A DNA stretch of 34,610 nt from an uncultured Prevotella sp. (GTDB taxonomy: Bacteria > Bacteroidota > Bacteroidia > Bacteroidales > Bacteroidaceae), in contig URQS01000034.1 of the NCBI GenBank assembly GCA_900550035.1, forward strand, positions 1 to 34,610, in the 5' to 3' direction. The translations under genes and the position numbers were made by a program. Below are positions 26,082 through 32,843 of the stretch, piece by piece; the stretch's first letter is position 1; each line of letters opens with the position of its first letter. The notes beneath the pieces were generated by a model. That model worked only from the letters and a program-made list of their open reading frames with translations, was not told the origin of the DNA and did no database searches.

Positions 26082-26839
26082 TTCTATTTATATTTGAAGG
26101 CGATGAGCGTGAGCCGCGCCTGTATAGAACATTGGAAAGACTCTATTTCCCGAAGGTGAATGACAATATCATTTGTTCTTTCGGGAACAACATATACGAT
26201 CTTTACAATGAGCTGAAGGAATATGAAGATGGTGGAGATGTTGTTTCCGTCATGCGAGAACGTTTGGCAGCAAGAGGCGACTCCACCTTGAACGGCATCA
26301 GAAGTTCAGACATTTCGGAAATATTCCTATTTTTCGACTATGACTTCCAAAACTCACACCTTTCGCTTGAAGAGATCAATCGAAGAGTAGAAGAGATGCT
26401 GACGTTGTTTGCAGACGAAACCGAGAACGGAAAACTCTACATCAACTACCCGATGATTGAGTCCATCCGCTATACCAAAGAACTTCCCGACACTGATTAT
26501 GCAAACTATGTAGTAAGCAGAGAAGAGTCTAAGGACTTCAAACGTCTGGCTCGTGATTTTTCGGCATACAACAATCTCGACCACATATTGTTCAAGGATG
26601 GCGAAACGCCGACCAAAGAAAAATATATGAAGGTGAAAGACAATTGGCAATATCTTAAACAGATGAATGTCAGTAAAGCTAACTTGCTTATAGCAGGAGT
26701 AAATACGATGCCTTTAGAGAAGTCAGTAATCAATCAGTTATCAATATTCGAAAAGCAAATACTGCTCTATGTCAAACCTAATAGAAGTGTTGCCATATTA
26801 AACTCTTTCCCAATCTTCATATACGAATATATGAAATAG
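26078..26839 (+). CDS. Putative TOPRIM/RloB-like partner of the ATPase
   Basis: The 253-residue protein opens MILFIFEGDEREPRLYRTLE, giving the strand-EG(D/E) glutamate (Glu7) of TOPRIM and RloB/DUF4276-like folds. EIFLFFDYDFQ follows (81-91), giving the acidic DxD pair Asp87/Asp89. YINYPMIESI (121-130) resembles the NPxxE segment of RloB-type proteins. These would form a metal-binding nuclease-like site. The remaining C-terminal half is helical and unrecognised. Start and stop overlap with the ATPase gene indicates a single unit. AriB/DUF4435 of PARIS and AbiLii are analogous partners. No family is assigned firmly. Confidence 0.55.
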   Translation: MILFIFEGDEREPRLYRTLERLYFPKVNDNIICSFGNNIYDLYNELKEYEDGGDVVSVMRERLAARGDSTLNGIRSSDISEIFLFFDYDFQNSHLSLEEINRRVEEMLTLFADETENGKLYINYPMIESIRYTKELPDTDYANYVVSREESKDFKRLARDFSAYNNLDHILFKDGETPTKEKYMKVKDNWQYLKQMNVSKANLLIAGVNTMPLEKSVINQLSIFEKQILLYVKPNRSVAILNSFPIFIYEYMK

Positions 26840-26954
26840 AAGGTTGTTTATACAGAAAAGTGAAGGCTACCATAAAAAATGTTTAACATTTTATTGCTGT
26901 CCGCTAAAACTGATAAAAACCGATGGACGGAATTAGTTTCTTCTGTGAAAAACA

Positions 26955-27030
26955 GTCGAAATTCGACGAAAATCACATACTTCTGTCGAAAATTCGTCGT
27001 AATAGTTTTAAATTCGTCGTAATTCAACAG
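26955..27030. repeat. AATTCGWCGWAA direct repeats
   Basis: AATTCGACGAA lies at 26960-26970, and two exact AATTCGTCGTAAT copies lie 20 bases apart at 26991-27003 and 27011-27023. They sit in the 646-base gap after the TOPRIM-like gene. Confidence 0.6.
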
Positions 27031-27120
27031 AATTCATAGCGAAAGCGACCAATTATTACAATAGTGGGCACCGTCAAAAAGCAAACCGAATAAAATCGGT
27101 CGATTCCTGTCGCTTATTGT

Positions 27121-27288
27121 TTGTTGAGCGTATTTCTTTGTAGTATTACTTATTGGGGTATAGTATTTTTGGCAAATTATCAACTTATACATTCTGCAGA
27201 ATTGTGGAAATGTACTTGGCTTATGATAGGAATGTCTGTATTCCTTGTAATATTATTAGGGTATTGTGGATATCGAAAGTGGCTCTAG
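27121..27288 (+). CDS. Possible 55-residue membrane peptide or gene remnant
   Basis: An open frame from TTG 27121 (or 27124) to TAG 27286-27288 encodes a hydrophobic peptide with two likely membrane segments, roughly LLSVFLCSITYWGIVFLA and WLMIGMSVFLVILLGYCG, ending in basic YRKWL. There is no ATG before the middle of the frame and no clear promoter. It could be a small membrane protein, the 3' end of a lost gene, or chance. It sits in the gap of the accessory region. Confidence 0.25.
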   Translation: MLSVFLCSITYWGIVFLANYQLIHSAELWKCTWLMIGMSVFLVILLGYCGYRKWL

Positions 27289-27331
27289 TAGTTTTGTAGT
27301 CTTGCTTTCTTTGTGTTCTTGTACTTTAGTT

Positions 27332-27430
27332 AAAATGTTGAGTTTTACAAGGAAAATGTGAATTTTACAAGAATATTTTTGTATATTTGTTGAAATTTAA
27401 AGATTTACAAGAAATAGTAAATGTTCCAAG
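27332..27430. repeat. Periodic TTTACAAG motifs, 20-bp phased
   Basis: TTTACAAG lies at 27344-27351, 27364-27371 and 27404-27411, with a variant ending CCAAG at 27430; offsets are 20, 40 and about 19 bases. The first two are parts of a 21-bp direct repeat, 27332-27352 and 27353-27373. A TATATTTG -7-like box (27382-27389, plus) lies in the gap at the missing phase. This may be a regulator-binding array. Confidence 0.5.
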
Positions 27431-27456
27431 AAGATTAAATCAAGTTTTCTAAATAA

Positions 27457-27485
27457 CAAGAAAGAAGGATAATCCTTCTTTCTTG
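27457..27485. terminator. Hairpin terminator at the 3' end of the ApeA-like gene
   Basis: CAAGAAAGAAGGA (27457-27469) pairs with TCCTTCTTTCTTG (27473-27485), a perfect 13-bp stem with a TAA loop. It touches the stop codon at 27486-27488. On the minus strand it is followed by TTATTT. Confidence 0.65.
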
Positions 27486-28844
27486 CTAGAATTTTATGAT
27501 ATCTTTAATGATGTCTTCTTTGACACCAATTTCTTTCAGCATAAAAGCACGAATGATTTTTGTTAATTTATAAGCAACTTCTTCGTATTGGCTTTTATCA
27601 AAAGAATTCTCATCATTGGAATTCGGGTGAGTAATGTTGTTTCTGGTTTTTACTGCTTTTGTTGCAAAATCCTTGTTAAGTTCATCGGGTAGTAACCCCT
27701 TAAGGTTGTCTAACAATTTGCAAAAACGAGAATCAAGTTCCTTTCCTGTAGTATGAAGAAGCCAATTCTGTAAGTCCGTCTTATCTCTTTTGTCAAATAC
27801 ACTATCTGCCTTTTGTAAGATTTCTTGAACTCTTTTTGCCCGCTTACTTTTTGGGTTAACATTGCCATTCTCTCCTTTATACTCTTTAGTTATAGAGTCT
27901 ATAAAAGAAATGTAGTTTCTTATTTGTGAAGCAGGTGGAGAGTACCAGTTTAATGATGTTTCGTAAAAAGCATTTATAGCATCACTATACTTGTTGTATA
28001 ATTCGTTCCATGCACTAAAAATTGCTAATATTTCTTCGTGTGTAAAGTCCATCAATTTGGTCTGAGGAGAAGATGCTTGCGGAATATCAATATACCGATA
28101 AGCATACTTTTCATTTACTTTGTAAAGGAATTTTCCTTGATTATAACAAGTGATATTTTCTGGCATAAATGTTCTATTTGTTAATAGGTATAGTAAAAAA
28201 CAACATTTGTGCATCATCTCTAAACTTTCTTCAAAAGATGGATGTTTTCGAGGAAGCAATCGCAAAAATGCATGCTGTGTAATTCCTTGATTAATATTTT
28301 CTAAAGTACGGCTAAAACAGAAATAAATATCAATATTTATTTCTTCTGATTTTAGCAAGGTATAAGGTCTTGGCGGATAAAAATAAATGAGGTTCAAGTT
28401 CGGATCATTGATTTCATTCTCAATTTCTTTGAATCCAGATTCCATTATATTAGCTGCCCATTGATCGAGTAGGGGTGAGCCAAACCCTATAGCTCTTACG
28501 TTTTCAAATGAAAGAGTGTTGTTAAAAATAAACAACTTTTTGACGTCATATATATAATGCTTTAAATTATTACAAAAATGACTTGACTTTATACCTATTA
28601 AGCCTTGTAAAGCAATGCTCTCTGAGTATTCTTTGTCTTTTTGTTTATCATAAGAATATGCAGAACCATATAAGTAATCCAATTGCTCTGAATGGGCAAT
28701 ACCTTCCCCTTGAAAGCATAATTCTATAAAGATGTTTTGCTTGTCAAGGAATAAAGTACCATAATATTGTTTGCTTGGGTTATTTGGCTGGTACCATAAT
28801 CCGATGTATCGTGATTCAAACTTAAAATCAAATCTATCTATCAT
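27486..28844 (-). CDS. ApeA-like HEPN anti-phage protein
   Basis: The 452-residue protein has an N-terminal beta-rich part with GLWYQPNNPSKQYYGTLFLD (15-34) and IELCFQGEG, resembling the ApeA N-terminal domain. A long helical middle follows, and a C-terminal HEPN-like domain carries the Rx4H RNase motif KTRNNITHPN with Arg401 and His406. ApeA proteins are single-gene abortive-infection effectors thought to cleave RNA. It is downstream of an AlbA_2-type gene on the same strand, 47 bases away, and is closed by a perfect hairpin. The call rests on motif and architecture; other HEPN abortive proteins are possible. Confidence 0.72.
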   Translation of the reverse strand: MIDRFDFKFESRYIGLWYQPNNPSKQYYGTLFLDKQNIFIELCFQGEGIAHSEQLDYLYGSAYSYDKQKDKEYSESIALQGLIGIKSSHFCNNLKHYIYDVKKLFIFNNTLSFENVRAIGFGSPLLDQWAANIMESGFKEIENEINDPNLNLIYFYPPRPYTLLKSEEINIDIYFCFSRTLENINQGITQHAFLRLLPRKHPSFEESLEMMHKCCFLLYLLTNRTFMPENITCYNQGKFLYKVNEKYAYRYIDIPQASSPQTKLMDFTHEEILAIFSAWNELYNKYSDAINAFYETSLNWYSPPASQIRNYISFIDSITKEYKGENGNVNPKSKRAKRVQEILQKADSVFDKRDKTDLQNWLLHTTGKELDSRFCKLLDNLKGLLPDELNKDFATKAVKTRNNITHPNSNDENSFDKSQYEEVAYKLTKIIRAFMLKEIGVKEDIIKDIIKF

Positions 28845-28873
28845 GCCTTTACTGAATTAAGGATTAGTATATA

Positions 28874-28912
28874 TATGTACCATGCCCTGCTTTAGGCATA
28901 GTATGGTACATA
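28874..28912. other. Hairpin spanning the stop codon of the AlbA_2-type gene
   Basis: TATGTACCAT (28874-28883) pairs with ATGGTACATA (28903-28912); inside it GCC (28884-28886) can pair with GGC (28895-28897). The gene's stop codon at 28892-28894 lies in the loop. No T-run follows on the minus strand, so it may set partial read-through into the ApeA-like gene. Confidence 0.45.
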
Positions 28913-30331
28913 CGTCATGAATTTCTTAGATACAATATCTGTATTAGCTGCCTTGATGAGACCTGCCTCTTGTGTATCAGCAATGATTCTTGAAGCGACA
29001 GATGATTGCGTCTTTTTGAGATTAAAACGTTCTCTGACAGATTGATTGTTCATACTCATGCCATCCTCGTTTACAAGGCAAGCATGCTGATAGCAAGCCT
29101 CTATCTTTTCTTCTTTTGTCATATCATTTAGTTCCTTGTGAGGGAACAGTGTAACTCTTGTACACATTTCCTCCTTTGCTATTCTAGCAGCAGGAAGGTG
29201 CATGGCTTCTATGGCGGCAACCGCTCTATCTATACCACTGCCACGTCGTTCACAAAAACCCAACAAAAACATTAGTTCTGCTAATTTCTCATTGCGAGAG
29301 TTTGGCGGCAAGTCTATCAGCCGATTGACATCGTTAAGTGGTGCACCAGGATTGGTTATGACAACACGATTTGAGAAAATCTCAATAGTTAGATTTATTC
29401 CAGAGATCCCGAAATCTTGATGTACCAAGGCATTAGCTGTGAACTCACGTATTGCAATTTGTGGGTATTCTGCAACATCTTTACGCTTGACTTCAATGCT
29501 TTCTATTGAGACATTTTTCATGATGAAGTCTATTAACCCCTCAAATCCGACAGCATATCCATATTGTCCGAACTGTTCTAGTAGGGTGTTGCGATTGTTG
29601 GTACCCACATACTTGCGTACAATGACTTTTCGGTTGCTGAGACCTTCAAAATCATTTAAGTTATTGGCAAATAAAATAGCACCAAGATTGGTTATGCTCC
29701 AATTGTCCTCTTCTCCAATACAGAACCCATACTCAGCCATTCTATGCATGATACTATCTACAGACTTGGGGGTATCTTTGTCCAATAGTTCAAAGAACTT
29801 TCTGAAATTCAAAAGTTGCAAAACTTCGTTTTTCGTTAAATCTCTTTTGGCTATTCTTTCCTCAAAACTTAACCCTTGTGAGGTGGCTATCATATTTCGT
29901 ACTTGTAGTTCAGACATTTTACGAGTTTGTCCATTTGCTCTACAATATGACTCATGATAATCTTTTCCTCGAAGAAATATCGGCTTTTCTCTTTGTTCTG
30001 GTACATAAACAAAGAGAACTGGATGACCATTGTATTCAAGAACAGCATGGTCTATATCAACTGCTTGCGAGGGATTGTTGTGGGCGATGTTTCCCATATG
30101 TTTAACAATCTTCTCAATTTCTTCTTTCGTAAGTACAGTAAATGTGGCATCATCATTTACTCCATATGCAAACATACCGCCACCTTGATGGTTGCTAAAA
30201 GCACAGATGTGTTGGGCAAGTCTATCCGTTTTCACAGATAGATTGCTCTTCCAATCCAGTTCACTCAATTCATGAGGAATGGGTGTTAAACTTTCCTTTA
30301 AAATATCTAAAGCTTTATCTTTCCAATTCAT
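28892..30331 (-). CDS. AlbA_2 (Schlafen-type) ATP-binding regulator-like protein
   Basis: The preferred ATG at 30331 gives 479 residues, MNWKDKALDILKESLTPIPH onward; the longer frame to 30385 would translate a repeated intergenic segment. An AlbA_2 domain (about 20-145) shows the ELDWKSNL and AFSNHQGGGMFAYGVNDD pattern. A GHKL-type ATPase domain (HATPase_c_4) follows, with REFTANALVHQDF, the strand IEIFSNRVVITNPG and FCERRGSGIDRAV. A C-terminal winged helix includes VRERFNLKKTQSSVASRIIA. Such proteins are widespread in accessory regions and are called transcriptional regulators or RecG-related ATP-binding proteins; some are linked to defence. It may regulate or accompany the ApeA-like gene. 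Confidence 0.78.
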   Translation of the reverse strand: MNWKDKALDILKESLTPIPHELSELDWKSNLSVKTDRLAQHICAFSNHQGGGMFAYGVNDDATFTVLTKEEIEKIVKHMGNIAHNNPSQAVDIDHAVLEYNGHPVLFVYVPEQREKPIFLRGKDYHESYCRANGQTRKMSELQVRNMIATSQGLSFEERIAKRDLTKNEVLQLLNFRKFFELLDKDTPKSVDSIMHRMAEYGFCIGEEDNWSITNLGAILFANNLNDFEGLSNRKVIVRKYVGTNNRNTLLEQFGQYGYAVGFEGLIDFIMKNVSIESIEVKRKDVAEYPQIAIREFTANALVHQDFGISGINLTIEIFSNRVVITNPGAPLNDVNRLIDLPPNSRNEKLAELMFLLGFCERRGSGIDRAVAAIEAMHLPAARIAKEEMCTRVTLFPHKELNDMTKEEKIEACYQHACLVNEDGMSMNNQSVRERFNLKKTQSSVASRIIADTQEAGLIKAANTDIVSKKFMTYVPYYA

Positions 30332-30350
30332 ATCTTTATTATTGCATGGA

Positions 30351-30424
30351 ATTTTCTTTGCAAATAAAAAACTACTGATAATCAACCACTTAATAAAATA
30401 AGGATTTTCCTTTGCAAATAAAAA
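30351..30424. repeat. Direct repeat ATTTTC(C)TTTGCAAATAAAAA
   Basis: Copies lie at 30351-30370 and 30404-30424, differing by one inserted C, 53 bases apart. They lie upstream of the AlbA_2-type gene; the minus-strand TTTATTTG within each resembles a -7 box. Confidence 0.6.
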
Positions 30425-30444
30425 CCGATTAATATATATGTTCC

Positions 30445-30765
30445 TTAAAACGAGTCTGTAGACTCTTTATTGTTTACTGCCTCAAGTAATTGCTCCAGTG
30501 TTGTGAAGTATGGTTCCTTTTTATATGGATTTGCAGACTTCTTAAGTTGAAGAATTTCGCCAGCCTTACCTTCAAATGAGATTTCGGGATTATTACTCTC
30601 CAAGTCGAATGCTAAATAATATTCTTTACTTGCACTAAACTCTTTCTTCTGAAGGTCATCCCCACAGAACGAGTTCTTCAAATTCTTAAATTCCTTCCAT
30701 TCACAGCGAGCATTCTATTGTGGGTACTCACGAAAGAGATATTGTTGTAGTTCGAGTTGGGGCAT
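30445..30765 (-). pseudogene. Decayed AlbA_2-domain gene with internal stop
   Basis: From ATG at 30765 the frame reads MPQLELQQYLFREYPQ, then TAG (30717-30715), then NARCEWKEFKNLKNSFCGDD. This is the characteristic start of AlbA_2 proteins, where Glu would be expected at the stop. After that the sequence jumps to an unrelated-looking tail, KEYYLAFDLESNNPEISFEG...NNKESTDSF, so the AlbA_2 core and C-terminal domains are gone. The rest of the frame is 78-90 codons. It lies beside the intact AlbA_2-type gene. Confidence 0.6.
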
Positions 30766-30851
30766 ATTTAGTATATCTTTCGTTTAATTATTGTATACTG
30801 CTTATATTTAGATTAGGCTATAACGATAAAGCCTACAGATATTTAAGTATA

Positions 30852-30878
30852 GAGGGTGTACCAAAATGACACACCCTC
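30852..30878. terminator. Hairpin terminator after the TerB-like gene
   Basis: GAGGGTGT (30852-30859) pairs with ACACCCTC (30871-30878) with an 11-base loop, 18 bases past the TerB-like stop codon. The minus-strand T-run is weak (TATACTT). A further hairpin TAGGCT/AGCCTA lies at 30814-30835. Confidence 0.55.
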
Positions 30879-30895
30879 ATGCTAGTATGTAATTA

Positions 30896-31267
30896 CTAAG
30901 ACCTTGTACAGACGGATATATGTTCCTTACCTGTTGTTTCTTCAAAGGAAATATTAATTCCACAGAATTCAGAAACAATATTATATATGGTAACCTCATT
31001 TACATTTATGTCTTCGTCTACGATAATCATATCGCTCATAAGGCCTGCAAAATCAGCTTTCTGCTCATCACTTAAAAGTTTAATTTGAGAGAGTGCGATG
31101 AGGGAGTTCTTTGATTTAACTAATTCGTGGTCCTCATCTTGAAGCTCAAATTTCTCTTTTAGCTTATTGAAAAAGAAAGTTTCACGGGCATCAATTATAC
31201 CATCGGCATGAATGATGTCTAGAAGAATTCGCATTACAGCGATTTTTTGTTGAAATGTATATTCCAT
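30896..31267 (-). CDS. TerB-like protein, last gene of the five-gene operon
   Basis: The 123-residue helical protein has two acidic loops in the TerB (tellurite-resistance/metal-binding) pattern: HADGIIDARE (20-29) after a hydrophobic helix, and IVDEDINVNE (82-91) after another. Conserved Asp and Glu in these loops usually bind a divalent metal. The tail after about residue 105 is polar. TerB-like domains occur in phage-defence and membrane-linked stress modules. It is separated by 6 bases from the charged-coil gene upstream, so it is co-transcribed. Family membership is moderately sure; the function here is unknown. Confidence 0.65.
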   Translation of the reverse strand: MEYTFQQKIAVMRILLDIIHADGIIDARETFFFNKLKEKFELQDEDHELVKSKNSLIALSQIKLLSDEQKADFAGLMSDMIIVDEDINVNEVTIYNIVSEFCGINISFEETTGKEHISVCTRS

Positions 31268-31273
31268 ATTTAA

Positions 31274-32221
31274 TTACTTTTTGAGTTTCCACGTTTCTCC
31301 CGAGTGGGTATTCTTGAAGTTCTCATATTCTTCTTTATTATTGACAATGGCGGTTGAATTCTTTGCCGTAGAGGGTTTGCCGGACTTTGTGTACTTTTGC
31401 AATTTCAGAGGGAATGAAATGAGATTTCTTGTTTGATATTCCATGCTCTGAATTTCTTCTATACCAAAGAGATTTTCTGTTTCATTGTTACTATCAACAT
31501 GTGAAACACCTTTATTTGTTTGGGGCTCTTGTTTTGGTTTTTCATTCTTGTATCCTCTACCCATCGATGAAGGGATATAACCTTGATCATCTCCTTGATA
31601 TGGTGAAAACAATTCTTCTGACTGTCGTCCCCAAGTAGAATAACCTCCTCTACCCTGACTGTAGCCAGGTTGACCAAAATGGTTGTACTCTGTATCTTTT
31701 TTGCCCTTCTTTTTACTTTTCTTTCTACGCTCTCTTTCACGTTCACGCTCTCTTTCACGTTCACGCTCTATGCGTTCCATTTCACGCTTTGCTCTTTCAC
31801 GCTCTTCTTGCTTTTGACGAAGAATAGCTGCCATTTCCTCCTTTGATTTATATATATCAAGAGGTAATAATTCATAAAGACATGCATATGTCTTATTGTG
31901 GCCAAGTGCAATACCAATCATGTATGAAGCAATAGTGAAACTTTCTCCAAAAGATGCTTTACAAGCCGAAATAAACTCCTCATTATATGTAAATTCATCC
32001 TTATAGAGGTCTCTCATTTTGAGGTAATTTACACCGACAAGAATAAAATCTACTTCAGGAACAAATGAAGCAATCTTTGTAAGGAAGCCAGATGCCATTT
32101 CATTCTGTTTCAAAAGACGAAGAATATCATTAGATTTTAATCCTTTACCTTCATATGTAGTAAGGGTTTTGTATATGTCAGTAGATTCGACTATATAATC
32201 TTCCACTTCTTTCTTTGACAT
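31274..32221 (-). CDS. Unrecognised protein with highly charged coiled coil
   Basis: The start at 32221 (MSKKEVEDYIVESTDIYKTL) lies 11 bases after the previous stop; the longer frame to 32251 overlaps that gene. The 315-residue protein has an N-terminal helical domain (about 1-130) that I do not recognise. An Arg/Glu/Lys-rich helix (about 135-178) includes a pure ER alternation followed by RRKKSKKKGKK, then a Gly/Tyr/Gln/Ser-rich, probably disordered stretch (about 185-265) and a short C-terminal region. The ER tract is encoded partly by two exact 18-bp repeats (31727-31762). The design suggests a scaffold with a basic nucleic-acid-binding patch (inference). It lies between the 202-residue gene and the TerB-like gene. 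Confidence 0.7.
   Translation of the reverse strand: MSKKEVEDYIVESTDIYKTLTTYEGKGLKSNDILRLLKQNEMASGFLTKIASFVPEVDFILVGVNYLKMRDLYKDEFTYNEEFISACKASFGESFTIASYMIGIALGHNKTYACLYELLPLDIYKSKEEMAAILRQKQEERERAKREMERIERERERERERERERRKKSKKKGKKDTEYNHFGQPGYSQGRGGYSTWGRQSEELFSPYQGDDQGYIPSSMGRGYKNEKPKQEPQTNKGVSHVDSNNETENLFGIEEIQSMEYQTRNLISFPLKLQKYTKSGKPSTAKNSTAIVNNKEEYENFKNTHSGETWKLKK
31727..31762. repeat. 18-bp tandem repeat, two copies, coding
   Basis: ACGCTCTCTTTCACGTTC occurs twice in tandem and encodes on the minus strand part of the ERERER tract of the charged-coil protein. The 18-base unit keeps the frame, so copy-number changes would lengthen or shorten the helix by six residues. Confidence 0.8.
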
Positions 32222-32232
32222 AAAGTTGACGA

Positions 32233-32841
32233 TTATATGCACGATATCCATAAAGTATCCAAGTGACTCTTTGGGATAGAAAGAGTTCTTTCATATCTCA
32301 TAAGATATACCCAAAGGGAAACATCTCCAGAAGGACGAATATCGTCATATACGTTAGAAAGCATTTCTTCTACCGTATCTTCAGATATAAGTCCCTTACA
32401 TTTTTCTAGACCTTCTAACTTGAAGATATTGAAAATATTTCTAACACCCTGCATTGAGCTTTGGTATAGCTGCCTTTTCTTGATAAGACTGATAGCATCA
32501 GGCCATATAGGATCATCAATTTTCACGTGTTCATCAAATGATGATTCATATTCCTTTTTAGCTTCACTGTCTAATGGGAAAATATGCTTTACTTCTGTAA
32601 TAATAACAAAAGAAGGATCACCAGCATCATTAGCCTTTGTAAAATTGATAATCATGTATGCAAATGAACTCTCAAACGAATTTATTCTTGCAAAGAGAGC
32701 GTCATAAATATCGTCTCTCTTTGGAAGTTCAGAAATAGGACAATTAAATTCAACTACCTTTTCTGAGTTCAAATAGAAAAAACCGAATTTGAAGAAGTCG
32801 ATGAAATCGGCTCTTCGTATTAATGCAAGATAATTTTTCAT
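32233..32841 (-). CDS. Unrecognised 202-residue protein of the five-gene operon
   Basis: The protein begins MKNYLALIRRADFIDFFKFG and looks like a soluble alpha/beta protein: alternating strands (FAYMIINFT, SFVIITEVKHIFPL) around residues 60-90, then helices. No signal peptide, membrane segment or catalytic motif stands out, and I recognise no family. It starts 2 bases after the helicase stop and ends 11 bases before the next start, so it is part of the same transcript and probably of the same functional unit. Confidence 0.72.
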   Translation of the reverse strand: MKNYLALIRRADFIDFFKFGFFYLNSEKVVEFNCPISELPKRDDIYDALFARINSFESSFAYMIINFTKANDAGDPSFVIITEVKHIFPLDSEAKKEYESSFDEHVKIDDPIWPDAISLIKKRQLYQSSMQGVRNIFNIFKLEGLEKCKGLISEDTVEEMLSNVYDDIRPSGDVSLWVYLMRYERTLSIPKSHLDTLWISCI

Positions 32842-32843
32842 AA

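Noticed and set aside
24975..26839. Retron or Septu-type system
   Set aside because: There is no reverse transcriptase and no HNH motif in the partner; the partner has an acidic TOPRIM/RloB-like pattern instead.
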